64,000 nt of DNA. It comes from Arthrobacter rhizosphaerae (lineage in GTDB: Bacteria; Actinomycetota; Actinomycetes; Actinomycetales; Micrococcaceae). Every line of letters starts with the position of its first letter. Position 1 is the first letter of the stretch. The translations under genes were made by a program, and so were the position numbers. Below the pieces are notes generated by a model, which was not told the DNA's origin, searched no databases, and saw only the letters and a list, made by a program, of their open reading frames with translations. The stretch covers positions 1 through 64,000 of the forward strand of contig NZ_JALLAN010000016.1 in NCBI RefSeq assembly GCF_023062595.1. The letters are read 5' to 3'. Positions 43,321 to 52,119 of the stretch are shown here, in pieces.

Positions 43321-45297
43321 GTGACCACTTTAAGCAGGCCGCCGGCTGACCCCTCGGCTCAGCAGCCAAGCGGCAAGGCAGCAGTCAAAAGTTGGCTGCT
43401 CTTCGGACTCCAGGACAGCAAAGGCAGCCACCAGGGTCCCGGCGGCGTGACCTCGCAGCAGGAAAAGAAGCATTCCTGGTGGCAGGTGATGTGCCTGACA
43501 GGTGTGGACTACTTCTCCACCCTCGGCTACCAGCCGGCCATCGCTGCCCTGGCTGCGGGTGTTATTTCTCCGCTGGCCACACTCGTGCTGGTAGCGGTCA
43601 CCTTGTTCGGCGCATTGCCTGTCTACCGGCGAGTCGCACGGGAAAGCCCTCGCGGGGAGGGGTCCATCGCGATGCTGGAGCGCCTGCTGCCACGCTGGGG
43701 TGGCAAGCTCTTCGTCCTTGTACTCCTGGGGTTCGCTGCCACGGACTTCATGATCACCATGACGCTGTCGGCCGCTGATGCCAGCGCCCACCTGATCGAG
43801 AACCCGATCGTCCCCGGCTGGCTTCATGGTCAGAACGTCCTCGTCACACTTTTCCTGCTCGCTCTCCTGGCAGCGGTGTTCCTGCGCGGATTCAAGGAAG
43901 CCATCAACGTCGCCGTCGTCCTGGTCATCATCTATCTTGGCCTCAATGCTGTGGTGGTGGCAGTAACGATCGTTGGCGTCATCAACCATCCCGTCGCCGT
44001 CGGGGACTGGTGGACAACCCTGTGGACGTCCCACGGCAACCCGCTGATGGCCGTCGCCGTTGCACTCATTGTGTTCCCGAAGCTGGCACTAGGGCTGTCG
44101 GGCTTCGAAACCGGCGTGGCTGTGATGCCCCAGGTCCGGGGAGATGCGGATGACACCGAGGACAACCCAACAGGGCGCATCCGCGGAACCCGGCGCATGC
44201 TGACCACCGCCGCGGTGATCATGAGTTCCTTCCTGATCACCACCAGCTTCATTACGGTGGTGCTCATCCCCGAGCACGAATTCCAGGACGGCGGCCAGGC
44301 GAACGGCCGCGCCCTGGCCTACCTCGCTCACGAATACCTCGGCGTAGGGTTCGGCACCGTCTATGACATCAGCACCATCGCGATCCTGTGGTTCGCCGGC
44401 GCCTCCGCGATGGCCGGACTCCTGAACCTCGTTCCCAGGTACCTGCCCCGCTACGGCATGGCACCCGAGTGGGCCAAAGCTGTGCGACCGCTGGTGCTCG
44501 TGTTCACCATGGTCGGCTTCCTGATTACATACCTCTTTGAGGCCGACGTCGATGCCCAGGGCGGTGCCTACGCCACCGGTGTGCTGGTGCTGATGACCTC
44601 TGCAGCCGTAGCCGTAACATTGTCCGCGCGACGGCGGAAGGAGCGCAAACAAACCATCGGCTTCGGAGTCATCGCTGTCGTGTTTACGTACACAACCGTG
44701 GCAAACATTATTGAACGCCCCGAGGGCATCAGGATTGCCGGCGTGTTCATTCTGGGAATTGTTGTTGTGTCCCTGCTGTCCCGTGTCAGGCGTTCTTTCG
44801 AGCTGCACGCCACCCGCGTCCACCTTGACCAGGAGGCGTTGGAGTTTATGTCCTCCAACCTGGACGGGCCGATAACCATCATCGCCCACGAGCCACTCCG
44901 GACATCCGCAGAGGCATACCGGGACAAACTCATATCCGCGATCGAGGTCAGCCATCTTCCCCTTGCACACGAGGCCCTCTTCCTTGAGGTGATCGTTGAC
45001 GATTCCTCCGACTTTGAAACAGAACTCCACGTTCGCGGGGTTGTCCGACACGGCTACCGCATCCTGGAGGTTCACGGTCCCGTGGTGCCCAATACCATCG
45101 CCTCGGTGCTCTTCCACATCCGCGACGCAACAGGCCTGATGCCCCACATCTACTTCCGCTGGACTGAAGGAAATCCGGTGGCGAACCTGCTGCGGTTCCT
45201 CTTCCTTGGTGAAGGTGAGATCGCGCCGGTCACCCGTGAGGTACTGCGCGAAGCCGAGTCGGACGTTACCAAGCGGCCCTGGGTACACGTGGGATGA
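43321..45297 (+). CDS. APC-superfamily permease with C-terminal cytosolic domain (first of two paralogs)
   Basis: The 658-residue protein has about 12 TM helices (about 50-490) and a soluble C-terminal domain of about 160 residues. It opens with MCLTGVDYFSTLGYQPAIAA and has VYRRVARESPRGEGSIAMLE, the pattern of a large uncharacterised APC branch annotated as amino acid permeases. The layout recalls KUP/KimA potassium importers, which also have cytosolic tails, but their hallmark sequences are not visible. Placement between kdpDE and a TrkH-type gene favours a K+ or osmotic role. GTG 43321 (AAAGGA upstream) is chosen; the resulting length matches the neighbour paralog. Confidence 0.85.
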   Translation: MTTLSRPPADPSAQQPSGKAAVKSWLLFGLQDSKGSHQGPGGVTSQQEKKHSWWQVMCLTGVDYFSTLGYQPAIAALAAGVISPLATLVLVAVTLFGALPVYRRVARESPRGEGSIAMLERLLPRWGGKLFVLVLLGFAATDFMITMTLSAADASAHLIENPIVPGWLHGQNVLVTLFLLALLAAVFLRGFKEAINVAVVLVIIYLGLNAVVVAVTIVGVINHPVAVGDWWTTLWTSHGNPLMAVAVALIVFPKLALGLSGFETGVAVMPQVRGDADDTEDNPTGRIRGTRRMLTTAAVIMSSFLITTSFITVVLIPEHEFQDGGQANGRALAYLAHEYLGVGFGTVYDISTIAILWFAGASAMAGLLNLVPRYLPRYGMAPEWAKAVRPLVLVFTMVGFLITYLFEADVDAQGGAYATGVLVLMTSAAVAVTLSARRRKERKQTIGFGVIAVVFTYTTVANIIERPEGIRIAGVFILGIVVVSLLSRVRRSFELHATRVHLDQEALEFMSSNLDGPITIIAHEPLRTSAEAYRDKLISAIEVSHLPLAHEALFLEVIVDDSSDFETELHVRGVVRHGYRILEVHGPVVPNTIASVLFHIRDATGLMPHIYFRWTEGNPVANLLRFLFLGEGEIAPVTREVLREAESDVTKRPWVHVG

Positions 45298-45494
45298 GCC
45301 AGGACAGTCCCCGCGGAAGCCCGCCGATTATCATCCTCAGCAAGTTCCCGCAGGGGAAGGGCGTTAAGAAAACATAAGGATCCGCGGAAATACGCCTTGG
45401 CAGGTCCGGCCCAGTGCTACCGTCCGGTGGTTATCAGCACAGCGCCGCGCCTGAAACAGGTACCCCGTTGTGCCCATTTCAGGCAGTACAGAAA

Positions 45495-47486
45495 GTGATC
45501 TCCTTGACGGCTTCAGCCCGATTCACCATTCCTGCCAGCGTCCCCAAGCCTGAACAGAAGACCAGACCCGACAGCCCCCTGGTCAGGTGGTTGCTTGAAC
45601 ACCGGGTAAACCAGCCTGTAGGTCCGGAGACGTCTGAGGCTCATGCAACGCAGCAGAGCTGGTGGAAGGTTATGTGCCTGACCGGGGTGGACTACTTCTC
45701 CACGCTGTCCTATCTGCCCGGGATCGCAGCCCTTGCTGCCGGTGCACTCTCGCCGCTGGCGACGCTGCTGATTGTGGCCCTGACCCTGCTCGGGATGCTG
45801 CCCATGTACCGGCGGGTGGCCAAGGAGAGCCCGCATGGCCAAGGGTCCGTGGCGATGCTTGAGCGGCTCCTGCCCTTCTGGAAAGGGAAGATCTTCGTGC
45901 TGGTTCTGCTGGGCTTTGTCGCCACTTCCTGGATCATCACCATCACCCTTTCAGCGGCAGACGCGACGGTGCACCTGCTGGAAAACCCTTACCTGCCGCC
46001 TTTCCTTGAAGGGCAGGCTGTCGCCATCACCGTGGTTCTCCTCCTGATCCTGGGCGCGGTGTTCCTGATGGGCTTTTCCGAAGCCGTCGCGGTCGCAATT
46101 CCCCTTGTGGCTGTCTTCCTGCTGATGAACGCCATCATCATCGGGGCAGGGATAGCAGACATTTTTGCCACCCCCGGATCACTCGGTAACTGGACCGAAG
46201 CTTTGACCTCTTCCGGCGGCGGCTTCAGCGGGATCATCGGCCCAGCGTTGGTCGCTTTTCCCCTGCTCGTCCTGGGCCTGTCCGGTTTCGAAACCGGTGT
46301 CAGCATGATGCCCTTGGTTGCTTCCAAGGGCACCACACCCGAGGAAAGGCTGGCCAGCCGGATCAAGAACACCCGCAAGCTCCTCACGGCGGCGGCACTG
46401 ATTATGAGCGTGTACCTGCTGGGCAGCAGCTTCGTCACCACCGTGCTGATTCCCGCCGAGGAATTTCAGGCCGGAGGCGAAGCCAACGGCCGGGCATTGG
46501 CATACCTGGCCCACGAGCGCCTCGGTGACGGCTTCGGCTCCGTCTACGACATCAGCAGCATCCTGATCCTCTGGTTCGCGGGCGCTTCCGCGATGGCAGG
46601 CCTGATCAATATCGTCCCCCGGTACCTGCCCTCCTACGGCATGGCGCCGGACTGGTCCCGCGCCGTCCGCCCCGTAGTGCTCGTCTATACCGCCATCAGT
46701 GTCCTGATCACCATCGGTTTCAACGCCGACGTCAACGCTCAAGCCGGAGCCTACGCCACCGGAATCCTCGCCATGATGGTATCCGGAGCCATCGCTGTCA
46801 CCATTTCCGCCATCCGCAAGAAACAACGCAGCGCATCCATCGGCTTCACTGTCCTGACTGTGGTGATGCTCTATGCCCTGGCGGCCAACGTTATCGAGAA
46901 ACCAGATGGCATCACCATCTCCGGGTTCTTTATTCTCGGCATCGTCGCCGTCTCGCTTGTTTCCAGAGTCAGCCGTACCACCGAACTGCGCGTGGACAAT
47001 ATTAAGTTCGACGACGAGGCGCGCCGCTTCATCATCGACACCCTCGAGTTCGACGGACGCATAAATCTCATCGCCAACCGTCCCCAAGCGCGTAACGGTG
47101 CCGAATACGCGGATAAAGAAGCAGTCCAGCGCGAAAACAACCCGGTACCCGGGACGGCCGACGTCATCTTCCTCGAAATTGACATCACGGACCCTTCTGA
47201 CTTCAGCGACACGTTGGAAGTCCGCGGCGTCGAAGTAGACGGCCACCGGGTTCTCCGTGCCCAAAGCCCGGCCGCTCCCAACGCCATAGCTGCGATCCTC
47301 CTGGCCCTGCGTGACGCCACAGGCGTCCGTCCGCACGCCTACTTCGAATGGTCCGAAGGCAACCCCCTTGCCCACCTGATGCGCTACCTGCTCCTGGGAC
47401 GCGGCGATACCGCCCCGGTAGTCCGGGAAATCATCCGCGAAAACGAACCTGACCCCGCCCGCCGCCCGGGCATCCACGTCGGGTGA
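45495..47486 (+). CDS. APC-superfamily permease with C-terminal cytosolic domain (second paralog)
   Basis: The 663-residue protein is colinear with and strongly similar to the preceding permease: MCLTGVDYFSTLSYLPGIAA, YRRVAKESPHGQGSVAMLE, GLSGFETGVSMMPLV, and a matching soluble C-terminus ending RRPGIHVG versus KRPWVHVG. This is a tandem duplication. The main differences are in the N-terminal 50 residues and in TM6-TM8. GTG 45495 is a tentative start (TTG 45504 and GTG 45414 are also open) because no clear Shine-Dalgarno is present. Substrate unknown; see the potassium context. A 197-base gap precedes it, enough for its own promoter. Confidence 0.84.
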   Translation: MISLTASARFTIPASVPKPEQKTRPDSPLVRWLLEHRVNQPVGPETSEAHATQQSWWKVMCLTGVDYFSTLSYLPGIAALAAGALSPLATLLIVALTLLGMLPMYRRVAKESPHGQGSVAMLERLLPFWKGKIFVLVLLGFVATSWIITITLSAADATVHLLENPYLPPFLEGQAVAITVVLLLILGAVFLMGFSEAVAVAIPLVAVFLLMNAIIIGAGIADIFATPGSLGNWTEALTSSGGGFSGIIGPALVAFPLLVLGLSGFETGVSMMPLVASKGTTPEERLASRIKNTRKLLTAAALIMSVYLLGSSFVTTVLIPAEEFQAGGEANGRALAYLAHERLGDGFGSVYDISSILILWFAGASAMAGLINIVPRYLPSYGMAPDWSRAVRPVVLVYTAISVLITIGFNADVNAQAGAYATGILAMMVSGAIAVTISAIRKKQRSASIGFTVLTVVMLYALAANVIEKPDGITISGFFILGIVAVSLVSRVSRTTELRVDNIKFDDEARRFIIDTLEFDGRINLIANRPQARNGAEYADKEAVQRENNPVPGTADVIFLEIDITDPSDFSDTLEVRGVEVDGHRVLRAQSPAAPNAIAAILLALRDATGVRPHAYFEWSEGNPLAHLMRYLLLGRGDTAPVVREIIRENEPDPARRPGIHVG

Positions 47487-47568
47487 GTACCCGCAGGAAG
47501 ACCGTCGGGCGCCCACACGGTATCGGCTACATCGCAGCAGAAGCAGAATCAATACGAGGTGACCCGGC

Positions 47569-48960
47569 ATGACAGTGAATCCCATCCTCCGTCGAACACT
47601 GCAGGGTCTCGCCGACGGAGGAGAGTACCTTGCGAGGGGTCTGCTGCATCCGGTCCGCTTGGTGCCGCTGGCATTTCTGGCTGTGATAATTGTGGGCGCA
47701 CTTTTGCTGATGCTGCCAGTGTCGCGGACCGGAGACGAGGGCGACACCTTCACAACAGCTCTTTTCACTTCTGTCTCCGCTGTCTGCGTCACCGGCCTGA
47801 TCACCGTGGACACGGCAACATTCTGGACGCCGTTCGGCCAAGGCGTGATTCTCGGATTGATCCAGGTGGGAGGGTTCGGCATCATGTCCCTGGCGACCCT
47901 ACTGGCACTCCTCGTCCGCAGGAGTATCGGCGTACGCGGCCAGCTCGTGGCGCAATCCGAAACCCACACCCTGAACTTCGGCGACGTCCGGGCCGTGCTG
48001 TTCAGAGTGGCCAGGATCATGATCCTTTTTGAGGCCGTCACAGCCCTGGTCCTGACAGTCCGCTTCTGGATCGCCTACGACGACAACCCTGCCACAGCCC
48101 TGTGGCACGGCATGTTCCATGCCGTCTCGGCTTTTAACAATGCCGGCTTTGGCCTCTACAGTGACAACCTGATCGGCTTTGCCGAAGATCCCTGGATCAT
48201 CGTGCCCATCTGCGCAGCCATCGTCGCCGGGGGACTGGGTTTCCCCGTCATCATTCAACTCATCAGAGGCGAAACCAGGATCAAAAACTGGAGTGTCCAC
48301 CTCCGCCTGACGATTTATGGCACACTGCTGCTGCTGGCCGCCGGTATCGCCCTGTTCGCGGCATTCGAATGGAACCGCCCTGAAACCCTCGGCCCCTTAA
48401 GTTTCGGAGGAAAGCTGCTCGGTTCACTGGCCGGGGGCGTCTTCCCCCGAACCGCCGGTTTCAACAGCATCGACTACGGCCTCGCGACACCGGAAACCCT
48501 AATGGTCACCAACGTTCTGATGTTTATCGGCGGCGGCAGTGCAGGAACAGCCGGTGGCATCAAAGTCACCACATTCCTGGTGCTCGGCTTCGCGATCTGG
48601 AACGAAATCCGCGGCCGCGACCAGGTCACCATCGCGCACCGCTCCATCAGCTCATCCTCACAACGGCAAGCGCTCACTGTTGCCTTGCTCGGTGTAGCCG
48701 CAGTGGTCACCGGCACCATGCTGCTTCTCATGTTCACCGACTACAGCCTCGAAAAGGTGCTGTTCGAATCGATCTCCGCTTTTGGCACCGTCGGCCTAAG
48801 TACCGGTATCACCTACAATCTGCCCGCCAGCGCCGAATGGGTCCTGATGGCCCTCATGTACACCGGTCGCATAGGCACCATCACTGTCGCCTCAGCCATC
48901 GCACTCTCCTCCCGCCCCAGGCTCTACCAACTGCCGGAAGAACGACCGATCATCGGTTAG
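47569..48960 (+). CDS. TrkH/KtrB-type potassium uptake channel subunit
   Basis: The 463-residue protein has four M1-P-M2 repeats, each with its selectivity-filter loop: SAVCVTGLITVD, SAFNNAGFGLYS, GVFPRTAGFNSID and SAFGTVGLSTGI (the Gly of each is the K+-coordinating position). The length and short N-terminus fit KtrB better than TrkH. It would take up K+ with a regulatory RCK subunit (KtrA/TrkA), which is not encoded nearby. GAGGTG lies upstream of the ATG. It follows the second APC permease by 82 bases and completes the K+-linked block that starts with kdpD. Confidence 0.93.
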   Translation: MTVNPILRRTLQGLADGGEYLARGLLHPVRLVPLAFLAVIIVGALLLMLPVSRTGDEGDTFTTALFTSVSAVCVTGLITVDTATFWTPFGQGVILGLIQVGGFGIMSLATLLALLVRRSIGVRGQLVAQSETHTLNFGDVRAVLFRVARIMILFEAVTALVLTVRFWIAYDDNPATALWHGMFHAVSAFNNAGFGLYSDNLIGFAEDPWIIVPICAAIVAGGLGFPVIIQLIRGETRIKNWSVHLRLTIYGTLLLLAAGIALFAAFEWNRPETLGPLSFGGKLLGSLAGGVFPRTAGFNSIDYGLATPETLMVTNVLMFIGGGSAGTAGGIKVTTFLVLGFAIWNEIRGRDQVTIAHRSISSSSQRQALTVALLGVAAVVTGTMLLLMFTDYSLEKVLFESISAFGTVGLSTGITYNLPASAEWVLMALMYTGRIGTITVASAIALSSRPRLYQLPEERPIIG

Positions 48961-48995
48961 ACCGTAAATCTCCCTTCCCAGTGCGGTATTCAGTA

Positions 48996-49051
48996 TTGCT
49001 ATCTACCGGTAGTCATGCTTACTATGTACCAGTAGTCAGCACTACTAGGTA
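48996..49051 (+). promoter_or_regulatory. PadR operon promoter with three operator-like repeats
   Basis: The -35 TTGCTA (48996-49001) and -10 TACTAT (49020-49025) are 18 bases apart. TACCGGTAGT (from 49004) lies in the spacer, TACCAGTAGT (49027-49036) just after the -10, and an inverted copy ACTACTAGGTA (49041-49051) beyond it. Repeats around the promoter of a PadR gene suggest autorepression. Confidence 0.65.
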
Positions 49052-49067
49052 GGTCAAGGGAGGATTC

Positions 49068-49421
49068 ATGGGCAAGCAGATGACCGAGATGCTCAAGGGC
49101 ACGCTGGAAGGCATCGTCCTGGCGATCCTGGCCGTGCAGCCGGCATACGGATACGAGATCACAGCGCGGCTGCGTGAGCAGGGTTTCTCCGACATTGTCG
49201 AGGGCACCGTCTACGCACTGCTGGTCCGGATCGAGCAGCGCGGGCTCGTCGACGTCGCGAAAATCCCGTCCGAGAAGGGGCCGCCGCGCAAGGTCTATTC
49301 ACTGAACGCACTGGGCGGCGATTACCTCGAAGAGTTCTGGAGGAGTTGGCGCTTCCTCGAACAACGGATCGAACAGCTCCACCACCACATTGAGCACGCG
49401 CAGGAACAAGGAGAGAAATAA
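49068..49421 (+). CDS. PadR-family transcriptional repressor
   Basis: The 117-residue winged-helix protein has the PadR hallmark LKGTLEGIVLAILAVQPAYGYEI (about 9-31), then FSDIVEGTVYALLVRIEQRGLVD with the wing GPPRKVYSLNALGGDYL. The C-terminal helix (about 82-117) is for dimerisation. AGGGAGG is 4 bases upstream of the ATG. Such regulators often repress an adjacent drug-efflux ABC system, as the layout suggests here: DUF1048, ABC ATPase and permease follow without gaps. Three repeats overlap its promoter. Confidence 0.92.
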   Translation: MGKQMTEMLKGTLEGIVLAILAVQPAYGYEITARLREQGFSDIVEGTVYALLVRIEQRGLVDVAKIPSEKGPPRKVYSLNALGGDYLEEFWRSWRFLEQRIEQLHHHIEHAQEQGEK

Positions 49422-49423
49422 TC

Positions 49424-49804
49424 ATGGCCGCAAAGTGGATAGAAGCCCTCACCGGTTCGCTCGAGCAGAAGAAACAGTACCGGCAGTACAAGGCCCGCAT
49501 CGAGGCACTCCCCGAGCCGTACCGCGGCGCCGCGAAGGCCTTCGAACGGTACTTCATGTACTACGGCGGAGTCACTGACGGCGACACCCTCATCACGATG
49601 TTCGGCGACTTCGCCGACCTCTGGGAGCGGGCCGCCGTCGACGGGACGCCGGTGCGCAGCATCGTAGGTGAGGATCCGGTGGAGTTCGCCGAGACCTTCA
49701 CCCAGGCCTATGGCGGAACGCGCTGGATCGACAAGGAGCGCGCCCGCTTGATGAAGGCGATCGACGCCGCTACCAGTCAGAACGGGAAGGAGACCACAGC
49801 ATGA
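49424..49804 (+). CDS. DUF1048 family protein
   Basis: The 126-residue soluble helical protein matches the DUF1048 pattern, including YRGAAKAFERYFMYYGG and the C-terminal RWIDKERARLMKAID. DUF1048 proteins are usually encoded beside PadR regulators and ABC exporters; their function is unknown. GGAG lies 10 bases upstream of the ATG, 2 bases after padR ends. The stop codon overlaps the ABC ATPase start (ATGA). Confidence 0.85.
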   Translation: MAAKWIEALTGSLEQKKQYRQYKARIEALPEPYRGAAKAFERYFMYYGGVTDGDTLITMFGDFADLWERAAVDGTPVRSIVGEDPVEFAETFTQAYGGTRWIDKERARLMKAIDAATSQNGKETTA

Positions 49805-50592
49805 CCACCAGCCAGGCCCTCGAACCAGCGATCAGGGTCCAGGGCATCGAGAAGTCATTCAAGGACCTGCACGTACTGCGGGGCGTCGACTTCGAGGTAA
49901 GCGCGGGCAGCATCTTCGCGTTGCTCGGTTCGAACGGTGCGGGCAAGACTACGCTCGTGCGGATCCTGTCGACGCTGCTGAAGGCCGACGCCGGCACTGC
50001 CACTGTCAATGGCCACGACGTCGCCACATCACCAGGTGATGTGCGCGAGTCGATCAGCCTCACCGGCCAGTTCGCCGCAGTGGATGAGGTGCTCACAGGC
50101 CGGGAAAACCTCGTACTGGTCGCGAAGCTGCGTCACTTGAATGACCCCGGCGCAATCGCCGATGGTTTGCTCGCACGCTTCTCGCTCACAGAAGCAGGGA
50201 ACCGCAAGGCCTCAACGTACTCGGGCGGCATGCGGCGCCGGCTCGACATCGCGATGAGCCTGATCGGGAACCCGCCCATCATCTTCCTGGACGAACCGAC
50301 CACCGGACTTGACCCCCAGGCGCGCATCGAGGTGTGGCAGACAGTGAAGCAGCTTGCCGGTCAAGGCACAACGGTGCTGCTCACTACGCAGTACCTCGAC
50401 GAGGCCGAACAACTCGCCGACCGCATTGCCATCCTGCACAAAGGCAGAATCATCCAGAACGGGACCTTGAGCGAACTCAAGCAACTCCTCCCGCCCGCCA
50501 AGGTCGAATACATCGAAAAGCAGCCCTCCCTTGAGGATGTCTTCCTTGCCCTCGTCGGTGACACGGTCCCGGCACGAAAGGAACCACGATGA
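49801..50592 (+). CDS. ABC exporter ATP-binding protein (DrrA type)
   Basis: The 263-residue ATPase has Walker A GSNGAGKT (43-50), Q-loop SLTGQFAAVDE, signature YSGGMRRRLDIAMSL, Walker B IIFLDEPTTGLD and the switch His region replaced by TTQYLDEAEQLADR, typical of DrrA/ABC-2 efflux ATPases where the usual H-loop is Gln. It powers export by the membrane partner encoded next with a 4-base overlap. The operon is padR-DUF1048-ATPase-permease. The substrate may be a drug or antibiotic; this is inference from the family. Confidence 0.93.
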   Translation: MTTSQALEPAIRVQGIEKSFKDLHVLRGVDFEVSAGSIFALLGSNGAGKTTLVRILSTLLKADAGTATVNGHDVATSPGDVRESISLTGQFAAVDEVLTGRENLVLVAKLRHLNDPGAIADGLLARFSLTEAGNRKASTYSGGMRRRLDIAMSLIGNPPIIFLDEPTTGLDPQARIEVWQTVKQLAGQGTTVLLTTQYLDEAEQLADRIAILHKGRIIQNGTLSELKQLLPPAKVEYIEKQPSLEDVFLALVGDTVPARKEPR

Positions 50593-51353
50593 GCACCCAC
50601 GTCCTGGGCGACACCGGCATCCTGACCGGTCGCTCGCTGCGCCATATCCTCCGCAGCCCCGACACGATCATCACCACTGCGGTCACCCCGATCGCCCTGA
50701 TGCTGCTGTTCGTGTACGTGTTCGGCGGTGCGATCAACACCGGATCCGACGAGTCGTACCTTAACTACATGCTCCCGGGCATTCTCCTCATCACCATCGC
50801 GTCCGGCGTCGCGTACACCGCGTACCGGCTGTTCCTCGACCTGCAGGGCGGCATCTTCGAACGCTTCCAGTCCATGCCGATCGCGAGGTCGAGCGTGCTC
50901 TGGGCGCACGTACTCACGTCGCTGGCTGCGAACCTGGTCTCCGTGGCGGTCGTCATCGCCGTCGCACTGATCATGGGGTTCCGCACGGGAGCATCCGTAA
51001 CCGCCTGGCTCGCAGTCGCCGGCATCCTGATCCTGTTCACCCTCGCCCTGACCTGGATCGCCGTGATCGCCGGGCTATCGGCGAAAACTGTCGACGGTGC
51101 CAGCGCGTTCAGCTACCCGCTGATCTTCCTGCCGTTTATCAGCTCGGCGTTCGCGCCCACCGACTCGATGCCTGGCCCGGTGGCATGGTTCGCCGAGAAC
51201 CAGCCCGTGACTTCCATCGTGAACACCATCCGGGCCCTGTATGCAGGGGAGCCCGTCGGCAGTGACATCTGGATCGCCCTTGTCTGGCTGGTCGGGATTC
51301 TGGTGGTCGCCTACACCTTCGCGGCCACCATCTACCGTCGCAAGATCAGCTGA
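50589..51353 (+). CDS. ABC-2 type exporter permease (DrrB type)
   Basis: The 254-residue permease has six TM helices and the ABC-2 pattern: an N-terminal RSLRHILRSPDTIITTAVTP, the GGIFERFQSMPIARSSV loop and a long IVNTIRALYAGEPVG segment before the last helix. It partners the upstream ATPase (4-base overlap). Its 3' end overlaps the leftward SDR gene by 8 bases, marking a convergent border between the exporter operon and the fucose genes. Confidence 0.92.
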   Translation: MSTHVLGDTGILTGRSLRHILRSPDTIITTAVTPIALMLLFVYVFGGAINTGSDESYLNYMLPGILLITIASGVAYTAYRLFLDLQGGIFERFQSMPIARSSVLWAHVLTSLAANLVSVAVVIAVALIMGFRTGASVTAWLAVAGILILFTLALTWIAVIAGLSAKTVDGASAFSYPLIFLPFISSAFAPTDSMPGPVAWFAENQPVTSIVNTIRALYAGEPVGSDIWIALVWLVGILVVAYTFAATIYRRKIS

Positions 51354-52119
51354 CGGGCCTGAGCCGCAGTCCCTGCATACCGCCGTCGACCGCCAGGGCC
51401 GTGCCGGACGTTGACCCTGACCGCGGGCTCGCCAGGTAAGCCACAGCCTCAGCCACTTCCTCGGCAGCCACGAGCCTGCCATGCGGCTGGCGTGCGTTGA
51501 GGGCAGCCCGCTCGGCCTCAGGATCGGCCGCCTGGCTTAGCAGCCGGGAGACCCAGGGAGTGTCCACTGTTCCAGGGTTGACGCAGTTCACGCGGATGCC
51601 TTCACGGATGTGGTCGGCGGCCATGGCCAGTGTCAAGGACAAGACCGCGCCCTTCGACGCTGAATAGAGGGCCCGCTGGGGCAGTCCTGCGGTGGCCGCG
51701 ATGGAGCAGGTGTTAACGATGGCTGCTGCAGGTGATTGGCGCAGGTGGGGGAGGGCCGCGCGGGTCACCCTGGCGACCCCCACAACGTTGACGTCCAGCA
51801 CGCGGGCCCACTCGCCGTCGTCGTTCGCGGCAACATCACCCATGGCTCCGATGCCCGCGTTATTCACCACGATGTCCAGCCGGCCGAAGCGGGCAGTGAC
51901 CCTTTCGACGGCGGTCCGCACCGAGGCGTCGTCCGCAACATTGCATTCAATTCCGAAGTGCGGCGTGCCGTCGGGATCCAGATCCAGGACAGCTACTTGG
52001 GCGCCGCCTGCCGCGAGCCTGTCCGCGACTGCCGCCCCGATCCCCGACGCTCCTCCGGTGACGAGGGCCACCAGGCCTTCAAATTCGCTGTTCACTGGAC
52101 TGTTTCCTAACGTAGTCAC
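51346..52119 (-). CDS. SDR dehydrogenase, probable 2-keto-3-deoxy-L-fuconate dehydrogenase
   Basis: The 257-residue short-chain dehydrogenase has the NAD-binding motif TGGASGIG (about 20-27), NNAGIGAMG (about 91-99), catalytic Ser and YSASKG (Tyr-x-x-x-Lys) near 155-161 and DTPWVSRLL near 189. In the oxidative fucose route this enzyme oxidises 2-keto-3-deoxy-L-fuconate at C4. Its gene overlaps the hydrolase gene by 4 bases, giving the next step. GTG 52119 matches the coupling style of this locus; GTG 52095 has a better Shine-Dalgarno (AGGAAA) and is the alternative start. Role is from context; an L-fucose or rhamnose dehydrogenase activity is possible. Confidence 0.87.
   Translation of the reverse strand: MTTLGNSPVNSEFEGLVALVTGGASGIGAAVADRLAAGGAQVAVLDLDPDGTPHFGIECNVADDASVRTAVERVTARFGRLDIVVNNAGIGAMGDVAANDDGEWARVLDVNVVGVARVTRAALPHLRQSPAAAIVNTCSIAATAGLPQRALYSASKGAVLSLTLAMAADHIREGIRVNCVNPGTVDTPWVSRLLSQAADPEAERAALNARQPHGRLVAAEEVAEAVAYLASPRSGSTSGTALAVDGGMQGLRLRPVS

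Noticed and set aside
46179..48041. Leftward 620-residue open frame antisense to the second APC permease and the TrkH-type gene
   Set aside because: It lacks any domain, has biased composition typical of antisense high-GC frames, and covers two well-supported genes.
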